Shown: positions 44,675 to 57,149, counted from the first letter of the stretch. The stretch is DNA of 64,000 nt from Closterium sp. NIES-65 (GCA_948144175.1 CANXME010002591.1:678501-742500); one strand, 5' to 3'. Made by a program: numbers and translations. The notes: generated from the letters alone by a model not told the origin.

Positions 44675-47600
44675 AACTGTTGGTGCGTTTAAATAATGGG
44701 GGCTGCTGCGATCGATCGTCACGCAAGCGAAAAACTATGGCTGATCTTGTAGATGCCTTAATCGAGCAGGACTTGCGTGAGTGATCAGCAAGCACACAAA
44801 ATAAACTGCTCCAACAGGAATGAGTTGAGTATGTGATTCAATAAACTGGAAAGTGATAAGTTTAGGTGGCCATGGGATGGGAGAAATACAGGAAGGCGGG
44901 AGTGAAACATTAGCAGAAGAGGAGCATCAAGAGGAAGCAACAGTACGGAGACGCGGGTGATGGGGGAAGCGGGCTGCTGGCGCGGGCGGAAGAGAGAGTG
45001 CGTCCTTAGCTTCGGCGGAGGAGATAGATACGATCGATGGGATGGGGAGGCGGCGCCCAAGGCTGGATTAGGTAAGGGATGTGTGATCGAGATGGGCTTG
45101 AGGGACAGATATCCCACCCAGCTTTCCGTAAGGTTGGCGGAACGATGGCGGTGGTGGTGTTGAGGTGAATCGTGAATGGCGGTGATTCTGAAGCGCAGCG
45201 GAGTGAGGGTGTACAGCTCGCTTGATGCGCTTGGCGGCGGAACACACACTGCTGCATTGGGCGCTGCGAACACAAATATTTGACACGTGTAACCTCCTTG
45301 ATTCCTGGCTCAACTCTGGTTCGTTTGGAATTCCGAGCCTATCTAGAATGCTGCGGCAAACTAGGAATAGGAATAACAGTTTCATGCCAGAGGTATTTTG
45401 AAAACGGATTTCTTGGGCTGTGGCCGTGGTAGATTGCAGGGGTGAAGGGATCACACTGTCGAGATAATAAGGGGGCGTTTTTATATCGTGTCAACCACGA
45501 AGCCAGACCGAAGTTGAGTTTGGGAAGACACAAAGGGACTCGGAATGCTGGCAATTTAGGTTCGGAAGATACAAACCGAGTCACCTTGTGTCTTCCAAAG
45601 CTTTGTCCTGAGTCTGACACGGGATTAAACGCGCCCTATCCTTCGGGCACATAATATTTTCCAGGCTTACAGTTCGAAAAATACACCATCGAACACGAAT
45701 ACAACTAACCAAGTTTTAGCCCAGGCTCGGATGTGATGTTACAGCGAACCGAAGCAACAACCAGACTGGGACCCCAAGCTAAACTTCTGCTTTGGGCTCA
45801 AGCCATCTACGTGGAACCTACATGGAAAGTAAAATTTGGACCTTTCGAGCTTCCAAAGGCTGTTTTGAGATCCTGATGTCCCTCCTGCCCGAACCATGGC
45901 CTTATTAAAATTGAAGCCATGGAACGGCGTGGTGTGCACATGTCATGCCTGTGGAATCGATGGGCAAACGATTTGTTCGGCACAATCTTAGTCTGGGCAG
46001 CCGTGAATTTATTCCCAAGAAACCTGGAGATTGCGATGCGATCTCTCTCATAACAAGGGCGACTACGAATCGCCGCAAGTTTTCCAACGAAAGCGACAAA
46101 CTCACCTTAGTTTGGCATGTACAGCAAAAGTCCTTAGTCTTGGACCCTTGGCAAAACAAAACACTGACAAAACAAAGTTGACGTGGAGCTTTCAGGTGCT
46201 GCTGATAAAAACTTCAAACTGTACACTTGTCTTGAAGGTAGGTACATAGTGATGTGTGTAATACTGTACAGATTAAACAAAACAAGCTATTTATGGTTAG
46301 GTGACTTAAAAATCATAGCTTGATTGTTTCGCAGGCTTGGTGTGGCAAGGCATGTACAGATGTGAATTCGATGTTGTTGAGATTCTATGTGAACAGTCGC
46401 TGCAGATGCCCAGATTTGGGACGAATGTGGGTCCGCTGCACCACCGTAATTTTCTGTCGTTGCTACACCCTGTTTCGCGCTAGCAGAGCATCTGGTTGCA
46501 GAACATGCACTGGTTGTAGAACGTCACCACGTTTGAAATGGTCTTATCACCGACGGTACAAGCACATTCACAAGAAAGCGGTTAGCTAGGATGCTGCATG
46601 GTAAAGAACATTAACAAAGCGTTCAAAACGGTTGAAAAGGGTATACAGCGATAAAGAAAATTTTTGCCCCCAGTACCACTCCGTCAGCTGGTGCGGCTTT
46701 GCCCGCAGGTTTCAGCCATACGGTTTATGGCACCTGACCGCACTGTAGCAGCGAATCGCGCAAGGTGAGAGGGTCGAGAAACAGGGTGTACAAATGTCAC
46801 CACAATTTTATGACAGCCGCTACCACTGGGTGAGGCTTCACACACCTTGACACCGAAAGTGCAATCATCCGGATTGGGTGGGTGTGTTGAAGTTGCAAAA
46901 GGAGGGTGGGCCATGTCGTTTTGTGTAAGCAAACCTTGTAAATTCCATCGCATGACAGTTGTCTCGAAGGCGGCTGGTTTATTTGTAAATTATATAACTT
47001 TCTCTGGATCTCCTACACTGGTAAATGCTATATTGCATGCCTATATAAATCATGACAATAAAACCATTTTTAGGACGGGAACATGGATCAAGAAGTCAAT
47101 AAATCAAACCACCCAGGTGCCGCCACTTCCAAACCAATATTATTTCTAATTTCCGTTGGTTCCCGTGGGTTCTGCTTCGGTTCTGCCTTGCAACTTGGTG
47201 TGGAACTCTCTGGGCTTGACACTTGAATCTTGAATGTGCTTCCCTCTTGTAAACCCTACTCACAACGGAGCAGGCAGATAAAACCGAGTTGCATTCCATT
47301 CCAGTGCAACTGACACTAATTGTAAGGCTGTTGCTGCTCCCTCGGACAAACCCCTGCTTGCTTCACCGACTAGTTCCATGATGTCTGAAGGCGTGTGTTT
47401 TGTTTTATCAGCAACTGGTTATACGGCATCCCTTAGCCAGTAGAGAATACTTTGAATCTTTACCCTATGACCTGCTTCGTCCCATCACACTAACTGCTCG
47501 AGCATAGTTGATTCACATCATGCAGTAGGATCACTTGGCACCGTGCTCGTAGCTTAATCTCGCCGTAGTTTCAAAACTTTTCGTCCCTACGACCACCGAC

Positions 47601-47816
47601 CGATGAGAGCAGCCATATGTAATCGCTTTACCCGCGTCCTCCCTCGCTTCTACGGTAGCTCCCCGGGATGCGGTCATGGCATGACGCGTCGTCCAATCAC
47701 AACCGTCAATCATCCTTCAATCTACTCAACAGTCATCTTCGGTTTCCCACGTCAACCCCTCACAATCTTTCTCGCTGATCTGTTAGTCACTCAGCCACAC
47801 TGATTTTTCAGCAGCA
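44675..47816. other. Intergenic, no gene seen
   Basis: The first 600 bp is the upstream region of the ERF gene, with TATTTAAA near 44.69 kb. The rest is AT-richer unique DNA without a recognisable product on either strand, without tandem repeats and without LTR-like ends. Open frames up to about 90 codons occur (for example 46684-46953, minus) but lack homology or a coding signature. Confidence 0.5.
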
Positions 47817-48158
47817 GTGCTGCCTCTCCTTGCTCTGTTGTCACACTCAGCATCAGCAACAGCAGCGGCGCTTCTCCTTTCGTCACATCTGTGTCCCTTC
47901 GCTCGCTCCTCGCCGCCAGCACGACCGACAGTTCTCAAGGGCCAGTCATTCACAACGCACCCACCCCCCGAAGCAGCACCCTCCGAATCAACCTCTGAAG
48001 CACAGCAAAACGCTTTAAAAGCGGCAGATGAACCAGCAGCAAAGGCACTTTCGGAGGCTCCCCTGCTGCCGAAGCTGCCCCTGGAGATGCTTCAAAAGCT
48101 AAGGAGGAGGTTCAGAAGACGGTTTTGGCAGCGAGGAGGCGCCGAGCCAGGGGTTTAG
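47817..48158 (+). CDS. Weak candidate gene or exon, unknown product
   Basis: An ATG-initiated 113-codon frame with a hydrophobic, serine/alanine-rich N-terminus that resembles a transit or signal peptide (LPLLALLSHSASATAAALLL), then a charged stretch rich in E, A and K. In the overlapping frame, a segment at about 48040-48199 also reads like a C-terminus: lysine/arginine-rich (EEVQKTVLAARRRRARG), then an acidic end ESDDDGIV before TAG. Only one of these, or a spliced combination, can be real. There is no recognised domain. Upstream sequence (47.57-47.81 kb) could be a promoter. This is reported only as a possibility. Confidence 0.25.
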   Translation: MLPLLALLSHSASATAAALLLSSHLCPFARSSPPARPTVLKGQSFTTHPPPEAAPSESTSEAQQNALKAADEPAAKALSEAPLLPKLPLEMLQKLRRRFRRRFWQRGGAEPGV

Positions 48159-48199
48159 GTTTGGCAGGGTTGGAATCAGATGACGACGGCATTGTATAG

Positions 48200-50250
48200 A
48201 GCGACCTTTCAACGGCAATTAAGGTATGAACTATGCCCCATCACCACTGCTACTGGAGACCTACTGCCGCTTTGCATACATCACTGCTGGTACCACGCCT
48301 GCTGTTGCCGTTCCAGCTGGTTTCTGTTGACCTGCGAAGAGCAGAAGTTGATGCAGAGAGGATTAATGGGAGGACGAATGCCACCGGGGGGGGAATACAA
48401 TAGAAGAGGATAAGAACACTCCAGCTGGAAAGAGTACGAGGGGCAAGAGAAACAGTATGAGGAACACGCGGAAACGAGCGGAAAGAAAGCAGGAATACGA
48501 ATCAGAGGAGCAGAGACTGCTACGGGGAAGCAGGGGGAACTGCACTCGTGCAACTGGTGAGCTTAGGAGGGAATAGCCCGGAAACAAGTGAGCTGAATGG
48601 CACTAGTGTGGTTTGATGGCAGGAGGGCAGGGGACTCAGTAAACATAAGCGGGTGGGTGCAGCGAGGGCGACATTACTCACCCTGTTCGTTTCCAAGCGA
48701 GCCTTTCATCCTCCCTCTGTCTTTCGCTGCTTTCCCCGTTTCCCCCTTTCCTCCTCTGCTCCTTCCCTCATTTTCTCCTTCTTTCCTCCCCTCCTCTTTT
48801 CCTGCCTGCGCGTTGACTGTGTTGCTACAACCATGCCTGTTGCGTGATTGGGGGGAGTAGGGGAGTAAAGCAGATTCAAGGGGAATACGTTGGGAGGGAC
48901 ACGAATTCAGAGCTCGAGAAAACCAAGGGAATGGCAGAGGCAAAACATTCAAGGGCAAATACGGTATGACTGAAATGTTGGAGGATAGGAATGGAAGCGG
49001 CAATGCAGCTGAGATCCCGCATGTTCTCCGTTGTAACCACGGAGGATAGAAATGGACTTTTTCAAGGGAAAGAGATGGGAAAGGGACGGAACTTACCTGC
49101 AGCAGTCCATACCCCACATGTTACCCCTTGCACTGCCTGTTGTTGCTTCTGCTGCCATCGCTGCTTCAGTCCGGCTGCCGGGACTGCAGAGGGGCAGGGT
49201 GCAGGGAAAAGGTTGCAGAAGGGCAAAAAGGGGGTTGGAGGCAGCAAGGGGAAACGGGTAAAATGGGGGTTGGAGGCAGCAAGGGGAAAAGGGTAAAAAG
49301 GGGGTTGGGGAGGAGGGAGGGGAGGAAACACTACAGCAAGCAAAAAGGCAGCGAAAGATCGTGGAAAGCCAAAATCAGCAGGGAAAGCCAAGCCAGACAA
49401 GCAGATCGTGGAAAGCCAAAAGATACTAGAGAAGCGACAAAGGTGAAGGGGGCTCACCACTTGAGGACACACCCTCCCTGTGCACGCATACGCCTTGTGA
49501 TGGCTGTGCTTTGCTGCTTCGCTCCTCCCACGACCACCTCATACTCTCCTCTGCATCGCTCCCCTCTCCCAGGCCCCTGCTCGGATTGGGGATAGTGGCA
49601 TGTGGGAGCGCAATGCAGGTCACTACAGAAAGCAGAGGATACTCACCACGAATAGAACAAGTAAAATGAGATATCCAGGGCACAAGCGAAGGGGCCATGG
49701 ATTGCACAGCGTGAAAATGAAGTGGACTAACTCCAAATAAAGTCCAAATATACCTGTGGGGGTCCTTGAAGGTGCACCTGAGAGGGTACCTGAACTGTTA
49801 CATGAGGGAGCACCTGAGGGGTACCTAATGGGGTTAACTGAGGGGGCGTATGAGGGCGTACCTTTGAAGACTGTTTGAGCCTTGTGCTCCGGTTTGCTTC
49901 CAGTGGCCGGGATTTCCGAAAGAACAAAGGGACAGGTGCATCAGCCATTCACTTCTACTGGCCGGGCCGGGTCTTGCTTGCATGCATGCAAGTGCGTACG
50001 TGTGGTCAGGTACAAGTCGGGACACACGAGAGGACGCTCACCCATGCGAGGGACTGCCTGTACTGGGGTCACACGAGAGCCCTCTGCCCTCTGAATGCGA
50101 GTGAACACCCAAGCCACGCCACTGCGTCCCTGGGACGCACCACCCCTGGGAGCAAGGCTTTCAGTCCCTGTGACGCCCATTCCATGGCTCTCAGCCCACG
50201 AGGCACCCACAAGCACCGCACTGCACCAGAGCAGACACCACAGGAACAAG
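48200..50250. other. Gene-poor region with short minisatellites
   Basis: No gene is supported. It contains pyrimidine-rich DNA at 48690-48810, a 35-bp repeat at about 49217-49312, a duplicated GATCGTGGAAAGCCAAAA at 49350-49430, and an imperfect repeat of the form GAGGG(T/G)ACCTGA at 49750-49865. Confidence 0.5.
49217..49312. repeat. 35-bp tandem repeat, about 2.5 copies
   Basis: The unit contains GGGGGTTGGAGGCAGCAAGG followed by GGAAA(A/C)GGGTAAAA. It is short and non-coding. Confidence 0.75.
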
Positions 50251-50946
50251 CACGGAGGAGAGAGCGTCAGAAGATGCAAAGAAACATACTCACAAGCTCG
50301 CTTCTAGGACTTGCCGTGCCGCGACCTAGACTGCTCTGCCCCCCCTATGAATCCGCCTGAATCACTTACCATACTGCCTTGGTGAGCGAACGTTGAGACG
50401 GCTGAGCTGAGCAGGCGGATCCTCACTCCTCACTTGCACCGCACAACATCTCTCAGGGAATCACTGTCAGCGTGTCCCTGGGTGGGTCTCAGTCAGTCAG
50501 GCAGACCACCGAACCAGAGCAGCCAACGCAACACAGCAACACGCACAGAGAGAATTTTGTCAGAAGCAGGAGAGGCACGGACTCGAGAAACGAAGCTTGA
50601 TCCTAAGACTTGCCGCACGGCGACCTAGACTGCTCTTACCCCTCCCATTAAATCGACCCAATCACTTACCTTGCTTCCATGGTAAGCTAGTTTCTGAGAC
50701 AACTCTTGTTCGCACCAAACTTGGAAAGCGCCAACCCTGAGAAGCACAGATCCTCACTCACACAGCATCGCTCTGACCGTTGGCAGAACTCAGTGCATGG
50801 GCTTCAGTGCAGGAGGCACTACCGGAACCACAGCAGAAAACACAGCACAGAAACGAGCACAAAAGAGAGTGCGTCAGAAGCTGCAGCGGAAACGGACTTG
50901 GACGAAACAAAGATTGAATCTAAGACTTGCCGCACAGCAACCTAGA

Positions 50947-51932
50947 CACACACACATGGGGAGAAAGGGACACATACGCAGATGCAGAGCAATAAAGGAG
51001 GGTTAGAAGCAGTAGGTGGCGAGTGGTGGACCCACAAGCAACAGACACGACTCTTGCCTCTGCGCGGTGACACCCTATGACAGTTCACAACCCCCCTGCA
51101 AGCACCCCCTGGCACGTACCATACTCTATCTGCCATCCTGCCGCTCTGCCTGCACCACGCCTTCTCTTCCATCGTGCTACACCAGGCTGCTCTGTTGCTG
51201 CTGCGCCAAGCCTACAGTCCAAGCAGCGCCCTGCCACTGCCCGTGCTCCTGGTTGCTCCGTCGCCGCTGGTGCTACTGCTGCAGTTGTTGCTGTCGTCGC
51301 ATCCACCACCGGTCACTGCAGAGAAGAGGAGAGGACAGGAGTGAAGGGGTTTGGGAACTGAGAAGACTGGCATCACAACATGGCAGCACGATGCAAAGAG
51401 TCATGGGCGCCGTGGAAAAATGGTAGACAAGAGAGAATGGAACACGGAAAGCAGCAAGACGGCGAAAAGTGAAGCGTGAAAGGTGAAAAGTGAAGCGTGA
51501 AAGGTGAAAAGTGAAGCGTGAAAGGTGAAAAGTGAAGCGTGAAAGGTGAAAAGTGAAGCGTGAAAAGTGAAGCGGTAAATTGCTTGACCTGATCCACTCA
51601 CGACCTATTGTGTGCTCGCCATGATCCTACAGTCGCTGCAGCCACTGGTGATCCCTGCAGCCACTCGCTGCTCCCCCATCCACTCGCTGCCTCCACGTCC
51701 ACTCGCTGCCACCTCCGTCCACTAGCTGACACCCCCGTCCGTCTCGCAGGACATGAGGCGCACACACACATGGAGAAAAAGAGACATACGCAGAATAAGG
51801 GAGGGTTAGGAGCAGCAGGAGAGGAGGTGAATGGCAAAAACAAGAACAGACACGACTCATGCCTCTGCGCGGCGACGCTCTACGACTCGATTCACGCCCC
51901 CACTGCAAGCACCCCCTGGCACGTACCCCCAT
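50947..51932. repeat. Segmental duplication, about 175 bp, two copies
   Basis: Segments 50947-51121 and 51759-51932 share CACACACATGG, GGAGAAA, CATACGCAGA, AGGGAGGGTTAG, ACAGACACGACTC, GCCTCTGCGCGG and a terminal GCAAGCACCCCCTGGCACGT. They are separated by about 640 bp that includes the 21-bp minisatellite. A further divergent resemblance to the 300-bp core (GCGCGGCGAC) suggests a shared origin. Confidence 0.75.
51463..51575. repeat. 21-bp minisatellite, about 5 copies
   Basis: Tandem GAAAAGTGAAGCGTGAAAGG plus T with very little variation, which indicates recent expansion. The frames through it only encode serine/threonine/phenylalanine-type repeats. Confidence 0.88.
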
Positions 51933-51990
51933 GACCCAAGCAGCACCCTGCTGCGGTGCGTGCTGCTCCAGGTGTCAGGCGAGCTGCTCA

Positions 51991-52303
51991 AGGCTCCCCG
52001 GTGCAGCAGGGGTGGAGCGGGAGGCTCCCCGGTGCAGCAGGGGTGGAGCGGGAGGCTCCCCGGTGCAGCAGGGGGTGGAGCGGGAGGCTCCCCGGTGCAG
52101 CAGGGGTGGAGCGGGAGGCTCCCCGGTGCAGCAGGGGTGGAGCGGGAGGCTCCCCGGTGCAGCAGGGGTGGAGCGGGAGGCTCCCCGGTGCAGCAGGGGG
52201 TGGAGCGGGAGGCTCCCCGGTGCAGCAGGGGTGGAGCGGGAGGCTCCCCGGTGCAGCAGGGGTGGAGCTGGAGGCTCCCCGGTGCAGCAGGGGTGGAGCG
52301 GGA
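51991..52303. repeat. 31-bp minisatellite, about 10 copies
   Basis: The unit AGGCTCCCCGGTGCAGCAGG continues GGTGGAGCGGG. Two units have one extra G. The period is not a multiple of three, so a reading frame rotates through three peptides (APRCSRG, GAGGSPVQQG, WSGRLPGAAG), and long open frames here are artefacts. Confidence 0.9.
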
Positions 52304-53254
52304 GAGAGAGGCGCCGCTGCTCTGGGGGGGTGTGAGGGAGAGGCGCCGCTGCTCTGGAACTTAGAACCGTGGTCAAGGAGAGACCGGAGCAGAGCAGCGA
52401 GCACAACAGAAACAGAAAAACAAGCACACAGGAACAAGCACACGTTAGAATCAGCAGCAGAATCGGATAAAGAAAAAAAAAAGATTCATATCTATGACTT
52501 GCCGCACGGCGACCTATGACTTACCCCCCCGATAGACCCGCCGATCCACTCACCATTCTGAGAAAGCGGATCCTCTGTCCTCACTCGCACCACACCTTCC
52601 ATGGTCACTCGTCACTCGCAGCGCATCTTCCAGGGACGCATGTCGCTCATCCTTAAGCCTCAGGCAACACAGCACGGGAACAGGCACAGAAGAGAGTGGG
52701 TCAGCAGCAGCAGACGAAAAGGACTTGGGAAATACAGAAAGCGATCCTAAGACTTGCCGCGCGGCGACCTAGGCTGTTCGACCCCCCCCATTAGGTTTAG
52801 TCAAGAGCTTACTGTACTGCACAGTAACATATGTCCCTCTTCCGCCTCCAGCTATCTCCCCCCTGAATCCTTGTTTCTGCAGCTGCTGCTGCTCTGACGT
52901 CGGTCGTCTGACCCTCCTCGTTCTCCTCGCAATCCGCGTTCCTCCTCGCAATCCGCGTTCCTCCTCGCAAGGAACAAGCACAGAGGAGAGAGCGTCAGAA
53001 GCAGCAGAGGAAACGGACTCGAAAGAAACAAAGAATGATTCTAAGACTTGCCGCGCGGGGACCTAGACTGCTCGACCCCCCAATTGCTTTCCATGCACAC
53101 GCACCCTTTCGAATCCGCGCTGCTGGTGTTTCGAATCCGCGTTGCTCCGAATCCGCGCTGCTGCTGCCGACATCACCCGTTTGCCCTTGCAATCCGCGTT
53201 CACCCGCTGCTGCGTTCCGCCGACCTTGTATATCCTTGGCGTTTTTCATCGAAG

Positions 53255-53600
53255 CAAAGCTCGGGAACGACGGCGAAAGATGGAGATACCGGCGGAAGAG
53301 AAACTCGGCGCACGTCAGCGAAAGTCGGCGAACGCCAGGAGAAACTCGGCGAAGACTCGGCCGCCGAACGGAGCAGCGCTGCGAATGGCTGCGACACTCG
53401 GCGAACGGCACCGATGGTCGGCAAACAGTAGCGGAACATGGCGAATGGCAGCGATATATGGCGAACGACAGGAGCGAACTTGGCGACCGACAACGAAAAT
53501 CGACCACAGCGAGCTAACTGCAGCGACACTCGGCAAATGCCAGAACTCGGGAAATGGCAGCGAAAGCCGACGACCGCCAGGCGAAAACGGCGAAAAGGAC
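53255..53600. repeat. Degenerate GGCGAA/CAGCGA-type repeat
   Basis: Irregular repeats of about 20-30 bp built on GGCGAACGGCAGCGA, AACTCGGCGAA and similar words fill this segment. Copies are too diverged to phase exactly. No product is recognised in the open frames on either strand. Confidence 0.6.
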
Positions 53601-54400
53601 GGCATGCACAGACGGAAGTGACCAGCACGGTAGGACGGCGTCGACGAAAAGGTCCAGGGAGTGACCAGCTGGACCGCGTGTTAAGGTCGCTATGGTGGTC
53701 TAGGACCGCACTCTAAAGGTTACGGATTCATCGAATGTCCTGGGAATGGATTCTGGAGAACGCTATCCTATTCTGCAACTTAGAACCGTGTATCAAGGTC
53801 GTAATACGTCCTGCGATTTAGAACCAGCGCATAAGTAGGATGTGAATCCATCCTTCGTCTTAGAACCGCGAACTAAAGTCGTTACTCTCCCTGCTTCTCA
53901 GAACTACGTAATAAGACTGTATCTCCGTCGTTAGACCGCAATCGGTCTTCGGAAAATGGATCAGTCATAGACGACGCGACGCCTATCTCGTCATATGTAA
54001 AAGAAGAGTGGAGATTGCATTTTCCAACTGGCGTCGCTTCAGGCGGATTAATCTCTACCATCGACAGGTGGACTATCGATAGGTATGGCGACAATGGGAC
54101 TCAGCTAAGGGAGTCTGGTAGGAGGAAGAAACAGAGCCATCTGTGGAAGAATGTGGGTGGCATGGCAACTGGGAAGGAACAAGTTGTGCTTGGATGGATT
54201 GCCAAGGCTGGGAGGGAGGGAAGGCTGGTGTCAGAAACGGACACCTCTGACAACCGCGACGAAAATCGGCGGTAAATCCGAGGCGCGAAGCAAAGGAGCT
54301 TGATTCGCTGTAAGGGATCGTGAATCGCGTATAGCATTGTTATGACAATAATCAGCAATAAGAATCTGTTTAAGAAAATAAGGAGGTTGAGTTAGCGCTG
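53601..54400. other. No gene seen
   Basis: Unique-looking sequence. Short similar phrases occur (TTAGAACCGTG, TTAGAACCAGC, TTAGAACCGCG, CAGAACTACG between 53777 and 53915), suggesting an old 60-70 bp repeat. Nothing coding is supported. Confidence 0.45.
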
Positions 54401-54573
54401 GTCGCACGGCCAAACCGTCGTCCGCGCGTCATCGCACAGCGGAACCATCGTCCGCGCATCATCGCATGTAACCGTCGTCCGCGGGTCGTCGCACGGCGAA
54501 ATAATCGTCATCGCGTCCACGCGTGGCGAAATCATAGTCCGCGATTCGTTTCATGGCGAAACGGTCGCACGGC
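54401..54573. repeat. 30-bp tandem repeat, about 5-6 copies
   Basis: Diverged copies of CGCACGGCGAAACCGTCGTC followed by CGCGCGTCAT-like sequence. It is GC-rich and non-coding as far as seen. Confidence 0.7.
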
Positions 54574-54929
54574 TGTGAGTCCCGTTGAGGTGGGAGTGAG
54601 CAGCAGCAGCATCAGCTTTCGGTGCTTCTTCAACCGCCAGCTAACTGCCTTCTCCTCCCTCCACTCTCCCTCTTGCTGCTCACCGTTTCTCCCTGATATA
54701 CTTGCCACTGGTTGGGGGCCGCCTCACAAGCAACAGGGCCCCATCTTTCACTACAGGTAAACCCATCAGGTTCCCCTGGGGGTCTGTGGCTTGTGGATGT
54801 GCTCCTCCAGTGGCCCCTCCCTTGCCTTGCCTGCTGTTTCCCCATCTCACTCTCGCTCCCACCTCCCCCGCTGCCTTCACCTCGTTCCTCACGTCGCTCC
54901 CCTCCCCTCCCTCCCCTCCCTGCCCTCCC

Positions 54930-55870
54930 ATCCCTTTCCAACCAGGCGAGTGCAGGCCAAGAGGACAGAAGCAGGCAAGCAGTAGGCGAGGGGAGCACCA
55001 GGGCGGGCAGCGGGGCAGCAGCGCCGGCCTCATCAGCGGTTGAGGTTGCAGTATCGCCCCTGCCACCACACTCCACTCGAGCCCACTCCCCCTCAGGTTC
55101 AGGTGCAGGTTCAGGTTAGTAGCGGCTCTTGTGGGGTTGTGGTTGGTGTCACATGCACTGTCGTTTCTGTTGTTGCACGTGTGTTTGACACTTTTCTCCA
55201 TTGCAACCCCTCTTCCTTTCGACTGCCTTTTCCTTTCTGCCCTGCCCTTCCTGCCCCCCCTTCCCTGCTAAACCTTCACAAGCCAGGGGGAGGGCAGCAG
55301 GCGAGCAGCAGACGACTGGAGCACCAGGGCGGGCAGCAGGAGCACGGGCAGCGGAGCAGCAGCGCCGGCCTCATCAATGGTTGAGGTTGCAGTATCGCCC
55401 CTGCCACCACACTCCACTCGAGCCCACTCCCCCTCAGATTCAGGTTCAGGTGCAGGTTCAGGTTGGTAGTGGCTCTTGTGGGGTTGTGGTTGGCGTCACA
55501 TGCATTGTCGTTTCTGCTGTTGCACATGTGTTTGACACTTTTCTCCATTGCAACCCCTCTTACTTTCGGCTACATTTCCTTTCCCCCCTGCCCTTCCTGC
55601 CCTCCCTTCCCTGCCAGGCCTTCACAAGCTAGGGGGAGTGCAGCAGGCGAGGGGAGCGCCAGGGCGGGCAGCAGGAGCGCAGGCAGTGGGGCAGCAGCGC
55701 CAGCCTCATCAACAGTTGATGTTGCAGGTTCGCCCCTGCCACCACACTCCACTCGAGCCCACTCCCCCTCAGGTTCAGGTTCAGGTGCAGGTTCAGGTTG
55801 GTAGCGGCTCTTGTGCGGTTGTGGTTGGCGTCACATGGACTGTCGTTTTGCACTCACACTGCTGCCTGTC
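54930..55870. repeat. About 338-bp tandem repeat, three copies
   Basis: The landmark GCAGCGG(A/G)GCAGCAGCGCC begins at 55007, 55348 and 55683 (the last slightly altered). Each unit has GGTTGAGGTTGCAG, CACCACACTCCACTCGAGCC, a run of CAGGT-type hexamers (AGGTTCAGGTGCAGGTTCAGG), GGCTCTTGTGGGGTTGTGG and a pyrimidine-rich tail. The pattern pyrimidine tract, AG, GC-rich block, CAGGT resembles a repeated exon with splice sites. However, no frame is conserved across the three units, so coding is unproven. Confidence 0.8.
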
Positions 55871-56159
55871 TTCTTGTTTATAAGAGTCGCTCCCTCCCAC
55901 TTGCCTCTTACTATCTCCATATGTCTCTCTCCCTTGTCCTCTGCCTCGCAGGTCCGTCCCTACTCGCCCTGCCCACTCTCCATTGAAGCACCCCCTCCGC
56001 CTGCACCACACAATCAGCAAAGTACCCGGTCCCCCATGCCCCCACCCTTGCCTGCCATACCGTCTCTTTCGTTTCATCTGCTGTTGCACCGTCTTCTTGA
56101 AACAACCCCACTGGTTGAGTACTTCTCACATGCTATAGACAGGTATCCCTCTCAGGTGC

Positions 56160-56930
56160 AGGTAACCCCTTCAGGTGCAGTGCAGGTACACTCATCAGGT
56201 TTTTTTTTCCAGGTGCCCTTGGGTCTGCAGCTTGTGGCCGTGCCTCCTCTAGTGGCTCCTCCCTTCTCTTGTGCTGGATTTCAAGTCACAGTCTTTCATT
56301 TAAACTTGCTCCCACCACTGCCCTCTGACTAGCTCTGTGTGTGTGCGTTGCAGGTGGCGGGGAGGGGTGTGGGGTCAACACCAACGCTCCCTCACGCCCC
56401 TCCCCTGTGGCCGTGCAGAGGAGGGCTGCTGCGAAGGGAGGAGCTGGTGGTGCTGCAGCTGCCTTGAGCTCGCCCTCACGCTATTAGCTAAGTCACCCAC
56501 TTCCATGCCCTCACCCTTTCCCGCCACATCACGGCTTGTTGCTTTCTGGCTGCCAGTTTGTTTGCCGGTTGTGCTTTCGCCCTTCCCCTCGAAACAATGC
56601 CATTGGTTGAGCACGATTTACATGCCTCAGACTCCAGGTACCCCCCTTAGGTGCAGTGCAGGTAGCCCCTTCAGGTGCAGGTTCACCCCTCAGGTTTTTT
56701 TTCAGGTGCCCTTGGGTCTGTAGCTCGTGGCCGTGCCTCCCAGTGGCTCCTCCCTTCCCTTGTGCTGGATTTCAAGTCACAATTTCCCCTTCAACTTGCT
56801 CCCACCACCACGCTCTGACTAACTCTGTGTGTGCGCGTTGCAGGTGGCGGGGAGAGGTGTGGGGTCAACATCAACGCTCCCTCACGCCCCTCCCCAGTGG
56901 CCGAGCAGGGAGGGGGGTAGCACTTCACTC
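56160..56930. repeat. About 490-bp duplication, two copies, with a partial third at 54.78 kb
   Basis: AGGTGCCCTTGGGTCTG begins at 56211 and 56704; TTGCAGGTGGCGGGGAG occurs at about 56348 and 56838. A shorter relative (GGGTCTGTGGCTTGTGGATG, then CCAGTGGCCCCTCCC) lies at about 54779. The units include CAGGTGCAGTGCAGGTA-type hexamer runs. Short peptides after the TTGCAG acceptor-like site look like low-complexity coding sequence, but the two copies do not keep one frame. Confidence 0.75.
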
Positions 56931-57149
56931 GGCTGGGATGGAATGGGAGAGTATCGGGATGGGGTCATTTGGAACAAGGTGCGCCTCTTTTCCCTCATGC
57001 ACTTATGCTGCTGCCGGTCTTTCTCCCGTGCTCTCTCTCGGTTCTTGCCCTCTCCCTGTCTACACGCTACTGCCTGCTCTTCGTCCCATTCACTGGTCTC
57101 CCTTGCTCCCCTGCCTCACTCCCTCTCCCTTCCCTCCCAGTACATCCAA

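Larger units (their letters stand above)
50200..53080. repeat. Higher-order repeat family, about 300-bp unit
   Basis: Six copies of a conserved core GACTTGCCGCACGGCGACCT begin at 50308, 50607, 50924, 52496, 52751 and 53045. Each is preceded by a related purine-rich block (GAAACGAGCACAGAAGAGAG, AGCGTCAGAAGC, AAACGGACT) and most are followed by TAGACTGCTC plus a C tract. Spacing is about 255-317 bp except where the middle is filled by another duplicated block. The units have diverged by point changes and indels. No long conserved reading frame spans a whole unit, so it looks like a decaying tandem array rather than a gene. Confidence 0.75.

Noticed and set aside
44675-44722. Sixteen-residue upstream extension of the ERF protein
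   Set aside because: It would start at GTG, and it includes a TATTTAAA sequence that is more likely promoter DNA.
46684-46953. An 89-codon minus-strand frame
   Set aside because: There is no homology, no splice context and no composition bias that distinguishes it from chance.
50200-53080. CRISPR-like array
   Set aside because: The repeats are about 300 bp apart with irregular spacers, the genome is a eukaryote with introns, and no cas gene is present.
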